Below, in pieces: positions 41,219 to 49,771 of a DNA stretch of 64,000 nt. Every line of letters starts with the position of its first letter. Within the stretch, counting starts at the first letter, position 1. The translations under genes and the position numbers were made by a program. The notes under the pieces were generated by a model, which ran no database searches, was not told the origin of the DNA, and saw only the letters and a program-made list of their open reading frames with translations. This DNA comes from VXNE01 sp965200505 (GTDB taxonomy: Bacteria > Pseudomonadota > Gammaproteobacteria > Pseudomonadales > Azotimanducaceae), in NCBI GenBank assembly GCA_965200505.1, contig OZ241343.1, positions 186,001 to 250,000 of the forward strand, written 5' to 3'.

Positions 41219-42299
41219 CGAGGGCGTCCATGACGGCGTCCGTCATTTCGCTGCCGCGCACCCGGCGCACGGATGGCGGGGGCGATGCCGGGCAGATGTC
41301 CGCGGTGCGGAACCCAGCGTCGAGCACCGCGGCCACGGCCGCTTCAATGCGCTCCGCCGCCGCCGGCGCATCAAGGCTGTGGCGCAGCAGCATCGCGGCG
41401 GAGAGAATCGTGGCGAGCGGATTCGCCAAGTCTTGCCCGGCGATGTCCGGCGCCGTGCCATGCACGGGTTCATAGAGGCCCTGCTTGCCGGCGTTCAGGG
41501 AGGCGGAGGGCAGCATGCCGAGCGAGCCGGTGAGCATGGCGGCCACGTCGGACAGGATGTCGCCGAACATGTTGCCGGTGACGATCACGTCGAATTGCTT
41601 CGGGTCGCGCACCAGCTGCATTCCAGCGTTGTCCACATACATGTGCGACAGCGCCACATCCGGATAGTCCGCCGCCACCGCCGAGACCACTTCGCGCCAT
41701 AGCTGCGTGACCTCCAAGACATTCGCCTTGTCCACGGAGGTGAGCCGCCCGGCGCGTTTCGCGGCCAACTCGAAGGCGACGCGGGCGATGCGCTCGATCT
41801 CGCGTTCTTCGTAAACGTAGGTGTTGAAGCCGCGGCGGCCGCCATTGCCCATCTCCACGCCGCGTGGTTCGCCGAAGTAGATGCCGCCAGTGAGCTCGCG
41901 CACGATCAAGATGTCCAGCCCCGCGACCAGCGGCGTCTTCAAGGACGATGCGTCCGCGAGCGGCGCGAACAACATGGCGGGGCGCAGGTTGGCGAAGAGA
42001 TCCAAACCGGCGCGCAAGCCCAAGAGCCCCTTCTCCGGCCGCTCCGTCATCGGCAGATCGTCCCACTTGGGGCCGCCCACCGCGCCGAGCAGCACCGCAT
42101 CCGCGGCGCGGGCCGCCGCGAGGGTGTCGGCCGGCAGCGGCGTGCCGTGGCGGTCGATGGCCACGCCGCCGATGTCCGCAGTCTGGATCTTAAAGTCGAT
42201 GTCCGGGCAGGCGCGCGTCATCACGCGCACCGCTTGTGGCGCCACCTCGGCACCGATGCCGTCTCCCGGCAGCACCAAGATGTTCGCCGACCGCCTCAT
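41211..42299 (-). CDS. leuB: 3-isopropylmalate dehydrogenase
   Basis: 362 residues. Oxidative decarboxylation in leucine synthesis. LVLPGDGIGAEVAP, GAVGGPKWDD, RELTGGIYFGEPRG, TGNMFGDILSDVAAM and GLYEPVHGTAPDIAG are all typical. Start at MRRSANILVLPGDG, 7 codons after an upstream ATG. It overlaps leuD by 4 nt. asd, usually between leuB and fimV, is absent. Confidence 0.97.
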   Translation of the reverse strand: MRRSANILVLPGDGIGAEVAPQAVRVMTRACPDIDFKIQTADIGGVAIDRHGTPLPADTLAAARAADAVLLGAVGGPKWDDLPMTERPEKGLLGLRAGLDLFANLRPAMLFAPLADASSLKTPLVAGLDILIVRELTGGIYFGEPRGVEMGNGGRRGFNTYVYEEREIERIARVAFELAAKRAGRLTSVDKANVLEVTQLWREVVSAVAADYPDVALSHMYVDNAGMQLVRDPKQFDVIVTGNMFGDILSDVAAMLTGSLGMLPSASLNAGKQGLYEPVHGTAPDIAGQDLANPLATILSAAMLLRHSLDAPAAAERIEAAVAAVLDAGFRTADICPASPPPSVRRVRGSEMTDAVMDALDV

Positions 42300-42934
42300 G
42301 CCCCGAACACCCACGGGCACTCGGCGCGGCGGCGCCGTTCAAAGTCTTGGATGGCCTCGGCGTGGGCCAAGGTGAGGCCGATGTCGTCCAAGCCGGAAAG
42401 CAGCCGCTCGCGGAGCGCGGGGCTGATGGTGAAGGTCCACTGGTCGCCGCCATCGGCGCGGATGGTTTGCTCGCGCAAATCCACGGCGAGCCAAAGCTCC
42501 CCCGCCGCCACCCGGCTGAAGAGGCCGTCCACCAGCGCATCCGGCAGGGTGATCGGCAATAGCCCGTTGTTGAAGCTGTTGGTCAAGAAGATGTCGGCGA
42601 AGCTCGGTGCCATCACGCAGCGGAAACCATACTCCATGAGCGCCCACACGGCGTGTTCCCGGCTCGAGCCGCAGCCGAAGTTGTCACGCGCCAGCAGGAT
42701 GGTGGCGCCCTGGAAGCGCGGCGCGTTGAGCACGAACTCGGGGTTGGGCTGCCGTTCGTTCGGCGTCTTGCCGATCTCCCCTTCGTCCAGGAAGCGCCAG
42801 GCGTCGAACAGGTTGTCGCCAAAGCCCACCCGGCCGATGGACTTCAGGAACTGCTTCGGGATGATCTGGTCCGTATCGACATTGGCCCGGTCCATCGGCG
42901 CGACCAAGCCCCGGTGGGCGACGAATGCCTCCAT
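42296..42934 (-). CDS. leuD: 3-isopropylmalate dehydratase small subunit
   Basis: 212 residues. Forms the swivelling domain of isopropylmalate isomerase. NVDTDQIIPKQFLKSI, GCGSSREHAVWAL and FNNGLLPITLP identify it. ATG overlaps the leuC stop. Confidence 0.97.
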   Translation of the reverse strand: MEAFVAHRGLVAPMDRANVDTDQIIPKQFLKSIGRVGFGDNLFDAWRFLDEGEIGKTPNERQPNPEFVLNAPRFQGATILLARDNFGCGSSREHAVWALMEYGFRCVMAPSFADIFLTNSFNNGLLPITLPDALVDGLFSRVAAGELWLAVDLREQTIRADGGDQWTFTISPALRERLLSGLDDIGLTLAHAEAIQDFERRRRAECPWVFGA

Positions 42935-44346
42935 CAGAGGCGCTCCCGGGGGTCTGCGAGGCAACCGGCCAAGGCGCTCGCCGCCGCGGTGGCCGGGCTG
43001 ACGAGGTGGGTGCGGCCGCCATGCCCTTGACGCCCCTCGAAATTGCGGTTGGAAGTGGAGGCGCAACGCTCGCCGGGACGCAGCCGGTCGTCGTTCATGC
43101 CGAGGCACATCGAGCAGCCCGGTTCGCGCCACTCGAAGCCAGCAGCGCGGAACACCGCATCGAGGCCCTCGGCCTCCGCTTGGCGCTTGACGAGCCCCGA
43201 GCCGGGCACCACCAGCGCCGTGGCGCACGCGCGCCCGCCCTCGGCGATGGCGGCGGCCACCCGCAGATCCTCGATGCGGGCGTTGGTGCAGGAGCCGATG
43301 AACACCTTGTCGATGGGGAGGCCGGCCAGCAGTTCGCCGCCATTGAGGCCCATGTATTCGAGCGCTGCTGCCGCGGCGTTCGCGGCCACGGCATCGTCGA
43401 AATCCGCCGGGTGGGGCACGCTGGCGCCGATGTCGGCCACCATTTCCGGCGACGTACCCCAAGTGACCTGGGGCGCGAACGCGCCGGCATCCAGGCGCAC
43501 TTCTTTGTCGAACACGGCGTCGGCATCAGAATGGAGGCCGCGCCACGCGGTCTGCGCCGCCTCCCACGCCGCGCCGGTGGGCGCGAGGGGCCGCCCCGCC
43601 ACATAGTCCAAGGTGACGTCATCCACCGCCACGAGGCCGGCGCGGGCACCCGCCTCCACCGCCAAGTTGCAGAGCGTCATCCGCCCCTCCATGGAGAGTG
43701 CCCGCACCAGCTCGCCGGCGAACTCGATGACGTGCCCGGTGCCGCCGGCCGTGCCGATGGCGCCGATGACCGCGAGGGCCGCGTCCTTGGCGAAGACGCC
43801 AGCCGGCAAGCGCCCGTCAATGCTGACGCGCATGTTGCGGCTCTTGCGCTGCGCCAAGCATTGCGTCGCCAATACATGCTCCACTTCCGAGGTGCCGATG
43901 CCTTGGGCGAGGGCGGCGAAGGCGCCGTGGGTGGAAGTGTGCGAGTCTCCACAAACGATGGTCATGCCCGGCAGGGTGGCGCCCTGTTCCGGGCCCACCA
44001 CATGCACGATGCCTTGGCGCGGGTCGTTGATGGCGAACTCCTCGATGCCGAAATCGCGGCAGTTCGCGTCCAGCGTCTGCACTTGCAGGCGCGCCGTGGC
44101 ATCCGCGATGCCGGGCACCCCGGCGGCGCGCTCCGCGGCCGAGGTGGGCACGTTGTGGTCTGGCGTCGCGAGATTCGCGCTCAGGCGCCAAGGCTTGCGA
44201 CCGGCGCCGCGCAGGCCGTCGAACGCTTGCGGCGACGTGACCTCATGCAGCAGGTGGCGGTCAATGTACACGAGCGTCATGCCGTCCGCGCGCTCGGTGA
44301 CGACATGGGCGTCCCACACCTTGTCGTAGAGGGTCTTGCCGCTCAT
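42934..44346 (-). CDS. leuC: 3-isopropylmalate dehydratase large subunit
   Basis: 470 residues. Aconitase-like [4Fe-4S] enzyme of leucine synthesis. VYIDRHLLHEVTSPQAF, TIVCGDSHTSTHGAFGA-type CGDSHTSTHGAFAALA, IGSCTNARIEDL and REPGCSMCLGMN carry the cluster Cys. First gene of a leuC-leuD-leuB run. Confidence 0.97.
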   Translation of the reverse strand: MSGKTLYDKVWDAHVVTERADGMTLVYIDRHLLHEVTSPQAFDGLRGAGRKPWRLSANLATPDHNVPTSAAERAAGVPGIADATARLQVQTLDANCRDFGIEEFAINDPRQGIVHVVGPEQGATLPGMTIVCGDSHTSTHGAFAALAQGIGTSEVEHVLATQCLAQRKSRNMRVSIDGRLPAGVFAKDAALAVIGAIGTAGGTGHVIEFAGELVRALSMEGRMTLCNLAVEAGARAGLVAVDDVTLDYVAGRPLAPTGAAWEAAQTAWRGLHSDADAVFDKEVRLDAGAFAPQVTWGTSPEMVADIGASVPHPADFDDAVAANAAAAALEYMGLNGGELLAGLPIDKVFIGSCTNARIEDLRVAAAIAEGGRACATALVVPGSGLVKRQAEAEGLDAVFRAAGFEWREPGCSMCLGMNDDRLRPGERCASTSNRNFEGRQGHGGRTHLVSPATAAASALAGCLADPRERL

Positions 44347-44449
44347 CCGCTTCCTTTGGGCACCGGCCCAGCGCCGCGCCGTCCAGCGATTCTACCCAAG
44401 GTTGCGGCGGCGACGGGCGGGGATGGCGTGGCGCAAGGCGACATCGCCG

Positions 44450-45520
44450 TCAGCGTCCCACTTCCGCGTTCTGGGCGCGGTCGCGCATGAGGTGATCCAT
44501 CAACACGAGGGCCACCATCGCCTCGGCGATGGGCGTCGCCCGCAAGCCCACGCAGGGGTCGTGGCGGCCTTTCGTCACCACTTCCACCTCGCGCCCGGCG
44601 GTGTCCACGCTGCGCCCTGGAATGGTGAGGCTGGAAGTGGGTTTGAGCGCGATGCTCACCACGATGTCCTGGCCGGACGAAATGCCGCCCAGCACGCCGC
44701 CGGCATCGTTCTTCAGGAAACCATCGGCGTCCATCTCGTCGCGGTGCTCGCTGCCGCGCTGCCGCACCACGCGAAAACCAGCGCCGAACTCCACCCCCTT
44801 GACGGCATTGATGCCCATGAGGGCACCCGCCAGCTCGGCGTCCAGCTTGCCGAACACCGGCTCGCCGAGGCCAGCGGGCACGTTGGAGGCGACCACGTTG
44901 ATGCGGGCACCCACCGAATCCCCGGCTTCGCGCAGCGCGTCGATCAGGGCGGCGATGGCCGGCACGGCACGGGCATCGGCGCAGAAGAAGGGATTGTCGG
45001 CCACGGTGTCCCAATTCAGCGCCTGGGGCTCGATGTCGCCAATGGCGGCGAGATGCCCGCGCACGAGGGCGCCGCAGCGCTCGCGCAGGTACTTCTTGGC
45101 GATGGCGCCGGCGGCGACGCGCATGGCGGTCTCGCGGGCCGAGGCGCGGCCGCCGCCGCGATGGTCGCGCACACCGTACTTCTTGAGATAGGTGTAGTCG
45201 GCATGGGCCGGGCGCAGCTGATCCTTCACCGCCCCGTAGTCGCGCGGGCGCTGATCGACGTTGTCGATGAGGAGCCCGATGGGTGTGCCCGTGGTCACGC
45301 CATCGAAGATGCCGGAGAGGATGCGCACTTGGTCGGGTTCGCGCCGTTGCGTCGTGTATTTGGATTGGCCGGGGCGGCGCCGGTCGAGGTCCGCCTGCAG
45401 ATCCGCCTCGGCCAAGGGCAGCCCAGGCGGGCAGCCATCCACCACGGCGCCCAAGCCCGGGCCGTGGCTCTCGCCGAACGTGGTGAGGGTGAAGGCTTGT
45501 CCGAAGGTGTTGCCGGCCAT
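44450..45520 (-). CDS. aroC: Chorismate synthase
   Basis: 356 residues. Last step of the shikimate pathway. FGESHGPGLGAVVDG, RRRPGQSKYTTQRREPDQVRIL, DHRGGGRASARETAMRVAAGA and SSGQDIVVSIALKPTSS match AroC. In many Gammaproteobacteria prmB lies directly upstream, but here an Rpn-like gene is inserted between them. Confidence 0.98.
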   Translation of the reverse strand: MAGNTFGQAFTLTTFGESHGPGLGAVVDGCPPGLPLAEADLQADLDRRRPGQSKYTTQRREPDQVRILSGIFDGVTTGTPIGLLIDNVDQRPRDYGAVKDQLRPAHADYTYLKKYGVRDHRGGGRASARETAMRVAAGAIAKKYLRERCGALVRGHLAAIGDIEPQALNWDTVADNPFFCADARAVPAIAALIDALREAGDSVGARINVVASNVPAGLGEPVFGKLDAELAGALMGINAVKGVEFGAGFRVVRQRGSEHRDEMDADGFLKNDAGGVLGGISSGQDIVVSIALKPTSSLTIPGRSVDTAGREVEVVTKGRHDPCVGLRATPIAEAMVALVLMDHLMRDRAQNAEVGR

Positions 45521-45671
45521 CGCCGGCGCAGTATCGAGAGTCCGCCTTGGGATGACAAGCGCTGGGGCTCGACGGCGGTGCCCATCGCCTAAGCGCGAAT
45601 CTCAGATTTCCCACAGCACTTTGGGACGTGGCCCACAGACGCCAAGGCCGCCAACCCCCATATTGGCGCCG

Positions 45672-46742
45672 ATGGACAACGACTCGATTCACAAGCTCGG
45701 CTACCGCCAGCGGCCGCTGTTTACGGACCTGCTGCGCCTTGCGGTGCCTGGGCTCGCGGCCGAACTCGACCTCGACGCCGCCGAGGAGGTCTCCGCCGCC
45801 CACGTCGGCCCCCGTGCCGCCGGCTTCGAGCAGCGCTTCGGCGACATGACCTGGCGCGTGCCGTTCAAGGCGGGCAGCCTGAAGGACGGCACGCGCCCCT
45901 ATGTGCTGGTGCTGCTCGAGTTTCAATCCACCGTGGACCGGAACATGGCCCAGCGCATGCGGAACTACGGCGCCATGCTGCGGGAACGGCTCGTCGCCGA
46001 CGGCACGGCGGAACGCGAGGGCGGCCTGCCGTGGCTGCTGCCGCTGGTGCTCTACAACGGCAGCGAGCGGTGGACGGCGGCCGGTGCCGGAAGCGAGCGG
46101 ATTGCCTTGCCGTCCGCGACGGCCCGGCTAGCGCTTGCGCCCTACCAGTCCGATGATTATGTTTTGACGTCGCTGGAGCGGCTGCTGGCAGCGGACCCCC
46201 GCTTGGCGCAACTGCCGCCGGCGAACCGCGCCGCGGCGACGCTGCGGCTGCAGTTGGGCCAGTCGCCCAGGGACTTGGCGGCGCGGCTGCGGACGGAGCG
46301 GGCGCGCTTTCCGGGCGCCGGCGACGCGGCGACCCGGTGGGTGCTGCACCTCTGGGCGGAGGCGCTGGCGGCCGACATGGTGGACGAGGATGGGACGGCG
46401 CCGACGCTGCCGTCGTTCAAGGAACTGGAAGGACAGACGGAGGAAGCGGACATGACGACGGTCGCGCAGGCACGGTTCGCCAAGTGGTCCCGGGAATACC
46501 GCGAGCTGCACATGGCAAGAGGCGTCAAGCAAGAACGCAGGCGGAACGTGGCAATGACGCGGCGGCTCGCGGCCGCCAAATTCGATGCACAGACCGCGGA
46601 CAGTTTGGCTGCAATGCTCGGCACCGACCCGACAGCCGAGCGGATGGAACACGCCATCGTCGCGATCATGGAGTGCCAAGACGGCACCGAGCTCCTGACA
46701 CGCGTCTCGGCAGCGGGAGAGGCCGCCGGCGGCGAGCACTGA
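45672..46742 (+). CDS. Rpn/PD-(D/E)XK-family transposase-like nuclease
   Basis: 356 residues. Rpn (recombination-promoting nuclease) family: HKLGYRQRPLFTDLLR at the start, YVLVLLEFQSTVDRNMAQRMRNYGAML carrying E-x-Q of the nuclease core, and PLVLYNGSERW. The C-terminal part is helical and charged. It lies between aroC and prmB on the opposite strand, a pattern of insertion into a conserved pair. An inverted repeat follows the stop (46755-46779). Confidence 0.85.
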   Translation: MDNDSIHKLGYRQRPLFTDLLRLAVPGLAAELDLDAAEEVSAAHVGPRAAGFEQRFGDMTWRVPFKAGSLKDGTRPYVLVLLEFQSTVDRNMAQRMRNYGAMLRERLVADGTAEREGGLPWLLPLVLYNGSERWTAAGAGSERIALPSATARLALAPYQSDDYVLTSLERLLAADPRLAQLPPANRAAATLRLQLGQSPRDLAARLRTERARFPGAGDAATRWVLHLWAEALAADMVDEDGTAPTLPSFKELEGQTEEADMTTVAQARFAKWSREYRELHMARGVKQERRRNVAMTRRLAAAKFDAQTADSLAAMLGTDPTAERMEHAIVAIMECQDGTELLTRVSAAGEAAGGEH

Positions 46743-46754
46743 ACCGCTCTTCGC

Positions 46755-46779
46755 AGCCCCGATCATGGCAATCGGGGCT
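46755..46779 (+). terminator. Perfect 9-bp hairpin after the Rpn gene
   Basis: AGCCCCGAT and ATCGGGGCT around a 7-nt loop, 12 nt after the Rpn stop. No T-run follows on the plus strand, so it may terminate poorly or act as a bidirectional roadblock. Confidence 0.45.
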
Positions 46780-46839
46780 GCCGCCGTGGTAAGCAGGGAG
46801 CGCGACAACCACCTCGGCGCAGCTGGCGACTTCTAGCCG

Positions 46840-47715
46840 TCACGCTGTTCGGCACGACCTCATGGATTCGGCGTCCAGCACGAAAACGCCAAACGTGCCG
46901 TCCGCCAAGCGTTCGGCACATTCGAGTTCCGGCCAGATGAAGGCGAGGCGGGGGTAGGCGTCGCGCAACGCGGGGGCTGCATTGCCGATCTCGCCGGCAA
47001 GCAGGCCGTCGTCCGCCAACCAGTTGCCCACCTCGGCGAGCACCGAGCGCCAGCAATCGAGGCCATCCGCGCCGGCGGCCAGCCCCAAGCGTGGCTCGTG
47101 GTGATGCTCCGGCGGCAGGCTTTCCAGCTCAGCCGTGCCGACGTAGGGCGGATTGGCGAGGATGAGGTCGTAGCGGCACCGCGGCAGCGCGCCGAAGAGC
47201 GAGCCCGTGTGTGTCTCGACGCGCTCGGCCAAACCAAACCGATCGATGTTCCGGCGCGCGCAGGCCACGGCCATCGGATCGATGTCGGTGAGCGCCACCC
47301 GCGCGTCGGGGAAGCGCAGCGCCGCGGCGATGCCAAGCGCACCGCTGCCACAGCAGAGGTCCAAGATGGACGTGGGCGGGCGCTTGAGCCACGGCGACAG
47401 GCCATCGCCAATCATTTCCTGCAGCGGCGAGCGGGGGATCATCACCCCCGGCGCCACCTCGAACCAACGCCCGGCGAACCACGCCCGACCGGTGAGATAG
47501 GCGGCCGGGATGCGCGCTTCGATGCGGCGTCGCAACAGGGACTCAAGGGCATCCGGCGCTTCGGCATCCGCTGGGTGCGCATCCAAGTAACCGAGCACCA
47601 ACAACGCCGCCTCAGCCCTCGCATCGGCGGTGCCGTGGCCGAACGACAAGTTCCCCGCGGCGGCCAGCCGCTCGGCAAACGCCTCGATGAGTTGGGCGAC
47701 GCTAGCGGTCGCCAC
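46840..47715 (-). CDS. prmB: Ribosomal protein L3 glutamine methyltransferase
   Basis: 291 residues, GTG start. N-terminal helical domain, then SAM fold: LDLCCGSGALGIAAAL, LTDIDPMAVACARRN, and the catalytic LILANPPYVG. The AEL-SLPPE(Y/H) segment after NPPY fits PrmB rather than PrmC. It overlaps the DUF4892 gene by 14 nt. Confidence 0.93.
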   Translation of the reverse strand: MATASVAQLIEAFAERLAAAGNLSFGHGTADARAEAALLVLGYLDAHPADAEAPDALESLLRRRIEARIPAAYLTGRAWFAGRWFEVAPGVMIPRSPLQEMIGDGLSPWLKRPPTSILDLCCGSGALGIAAALRFPDARVALTDIDPMAVACARRNIDRFGLAERVETHTGSLFGALPRCRYDLILANPPYVGTAELESLPPEHHHEPRLGLAAGADGLDCWRSVLAEVGNWLADDGLLAGEIGNAAPALRDAYPRLAFIWPELECAERLADGTFGVFVLDAESMRSCRTA

Positions 47716-48676
47716 GCAGCTTATCGGGTAGGACGAGATCGACCCGCGCCTTGGCACCGCCCTGCGGCGCCAGCGGCCCGATGCCGTGTGGGATCGCTGT
47801 GACGCCGCCTTCGGCAAGCGCCGCGGCCGCAGCCGCCGCACACTCCTCCGCGGCGGCCAACAACGCCTCGACGGGACGGTCGCCGAACAGGTGGCAAACG
47901 AGCTGAAGCCCGGCCCATTGCGCTTCGGCAAGGGACGCCGCGGCCTCACCAAGGGCCGCCAAATCACCGGCATCAAGGGTGCCGGCGGCGTCCGGCTCGA
48001 CACCGGCCAACGTCACATAGCCGTCACGCGAGAGGGCGTCGGCCAGCGTCTCAAGCCGCACGAAACTCGGTGGCGTGTCCGGCGTGACGCTGTCGACGTG
48101 GGCGTAGATGCGGCGGTTGCCCCGCTGCACGATGTACAGCGCGATGAGCCGCTCGGCGCCGGCCACGGTCACTGGCGCGGCCAAGTAGAACTGGTTGCGG
48201 TTCGGCGCATTGAGCTCGGCCACGCCAAACACGTCATTCGCCCAGACGGTGCTGCGCCCGCAATCCGGGCCGCGGCAAGAAAAGACGACGCCGGGGCTGA
48301 TGGCGTCCACCATGCGCTCGTAGAAGGCTATGACATCGGCCAAGCGGGCGCCGTCGGGCACCCGATAGGTGACGCGCTGCAGCGCCCCGCTCACGCGCTC
48401 GCCCTCAAAACGCACGTCTCGGCGGATCTTGTCCACCGGTGCCGTGATGAAGTCGTACGGCAACGCGCCGGCCGCGCGTTCGGAGTGTTCGACGATCCAA
48501 GCGCCCGGGTAGCGTGCGAGGCCGGCTGGGTCGCGGCTGCCGGCCACATCTTGCGCCGCGGCCGCGGCGGCCGCGAGCGCAGCGAAGCCGAGCGCGGCGT
48601 TGCGCGGCAGGCGGGTGCCGCCGCGCCGCCGGAACCGCCGTTTTGCCCCCGCCGTGCCGCCCACTCGTTCAGCCAC
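47702..48676 (-). CDS. DUF4892-family secreted protein
   Basis: About 324 residues from GTG; start uncertain, because N-terminal frames are ambiguous. A hydrophobic helix (ALGFAALAAAAAAAQD) suggests a signal peptide. DUF4892 markers: the C-rich CRGPDCGRSTVWAND, and FYLAAPV-type NRNQFYLAAPV. Function unknown. It sits between gpsA and prmB. Confidence 0.8.
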   Translation of the reverse strand: MAERVGGTAGAKRRFRRRGGTRLPRNAALGFAALAAAAAAAQDVAGSRDPAGLARYPGAWIVEHSERAAGALPYDFITAPVDKIRRDVRFEGERVSGALQRVTYRVPDGARLADVIAFYERMVDAISPGVVFSCRGPDCGRSTVWANDVFGVAELNAPNRNQFYLAAPVTVAGAERLIALYIVQRGNRRIYAHVDSVTPDTPPSFVRLETLADALSRDGYVTLAGVEPDAAGTLDAGDLAALGEAAASLAEAQWAGLQLVCHLFGDRPVEALLAAAEECAAAAAAALAEGGVTAIPHGIGPLAPQGGAKARVDLVLPDKLRGDR

Positions 48677-49691
48677 AGTGCCATGTCGTGGGCGTGGCGA
48701 ACTCAACGTCCAGCATCTGCCCGCTGGTCATCAGGTCATCCACCACCACGGCGATGTTGTCGCCCTCATGCAACACGCGATTCAAGCCCTCCACCAGCGG
48801 CATGTAAACGCCCAAGGCGGCGGCTTTGGCGCGAATCACCCGCAAGGTGTTCACACCCTCGGCGAGTTTGCCCAGCTGTTCCATCGCCTCCGCCAAGGTC
48901 GCGCCTTTCGCCACCCGGTAGCCCACTTGGAAGTTGCGGCTCAACGGCGACGTGCAGGTGACGATGAGATCGCCCACGCCGGCCAAGCCCAAGAAGGTGA
49001 ACGGGTTGGCGCCCAGCGAGACCGCGAAGCGGCTCATCTCCGCCAAGCTGCGCGTCAGCAGCATGCCCATGGTGTTCTGCCCCACTTCAAGGGCTTGCGC
49101 CATGCCGCAAACGATGGCGTAGATGTTCTTGAGGGCGCCGCCGAGCTCCACGCCATAGACGTCCTCGCTCGCATAGACGCGAAACGTCGGGCTCGACAGT
49201 GCCCGGCTCACCGCTTCCCGCAACGGTTCGGAAGCGCTGGCGACCACCGTGCCGGCGTGGTGGCCGTCGGCGATCTCCTCGGCCAGGTTCGGGCCGCTGA
49301 TGACGCCGGTGGCGCAGCGTGGCAACAACTCGGTGAGAATCTGGCTCATCAGGTGGAAGCCGCGCTCCTCGATGCCCTTGGTGCCGCTGATGGCGCACGC
49401 GCCCGGCTTGGCATGGGCCGCTAGATCGCCCGTGACGGAACGGAACGAGGCGCTGGGCACCGTCACGAAGATGAGGTCGGCGCCGCCCACCGCCTGCGCC
49501 ATGTCGCAGGTGGGCGTCACATTGCCGTCCAAGGCGCGCCCCTTCAGGTAGCGGCGGTTCTCGCCGTGGCGGCGGATGTCCGCGAGTTGCCGCGGGTCGC
49601 GCATCCAAAGATGCGTCGGGAAGCCGTTCCTGGCGACGATGTTCGCGATGGCGGTGCCGAAATTGCCGGCGCCGACGATGGCGACCTGCAT
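48669..49691 (-). CDS. gpsA: Glycerol-3-phosphate dehydrogenase [NAD(P)+]
   Basis: 340 residues. Provides glycerol-3-phosphate for phospholipids. VAIVGAGNFGTAIA, ISGPNLAEEIA, ELGGALKNIYAI (catalytic Lys), LAGVGDLIVTCTSPLSRNFQVG are diagnostic. Confidence 0.97.
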   Translation of the reverse strand: MQVAIVGAGNFGTAIANIVARNGFPTHLWMRDPRQLADIRRHGENRRYLKGRALDGNVTPTCDMAQAVGGADLIFVTVPSASFRSVTGDLAAHAKPGACAISGTKGIEERGFHLMSQILTELLPRCATGVISGPNLAEEIADGHHAGTVVASASEPLREAVSRALSSPTFRVYASEDVYGVELGGALKNIYAIVCGMAQALEVGQNTMGMLLTRSLAEMSRFAVSLGANPFTFLGLAGVGDLIVTCTSPLSRNFQVGYRVAKGATLAEAMEQLGKLAEGVNTLRVIRAKAAALGVYMPLVEGLNRVLHEGDNIAVVVDDLMTSGQMLDVEFATPTTWHCG

Positions 49692-49771
49692 GAGCTCCCC
49701 TGCCCCATCCCCGAAAGGCGCACCGCTATGGTAGCAAAGCCGCGCCCTGCCCCGTGGGATGGCCGCCGCGC

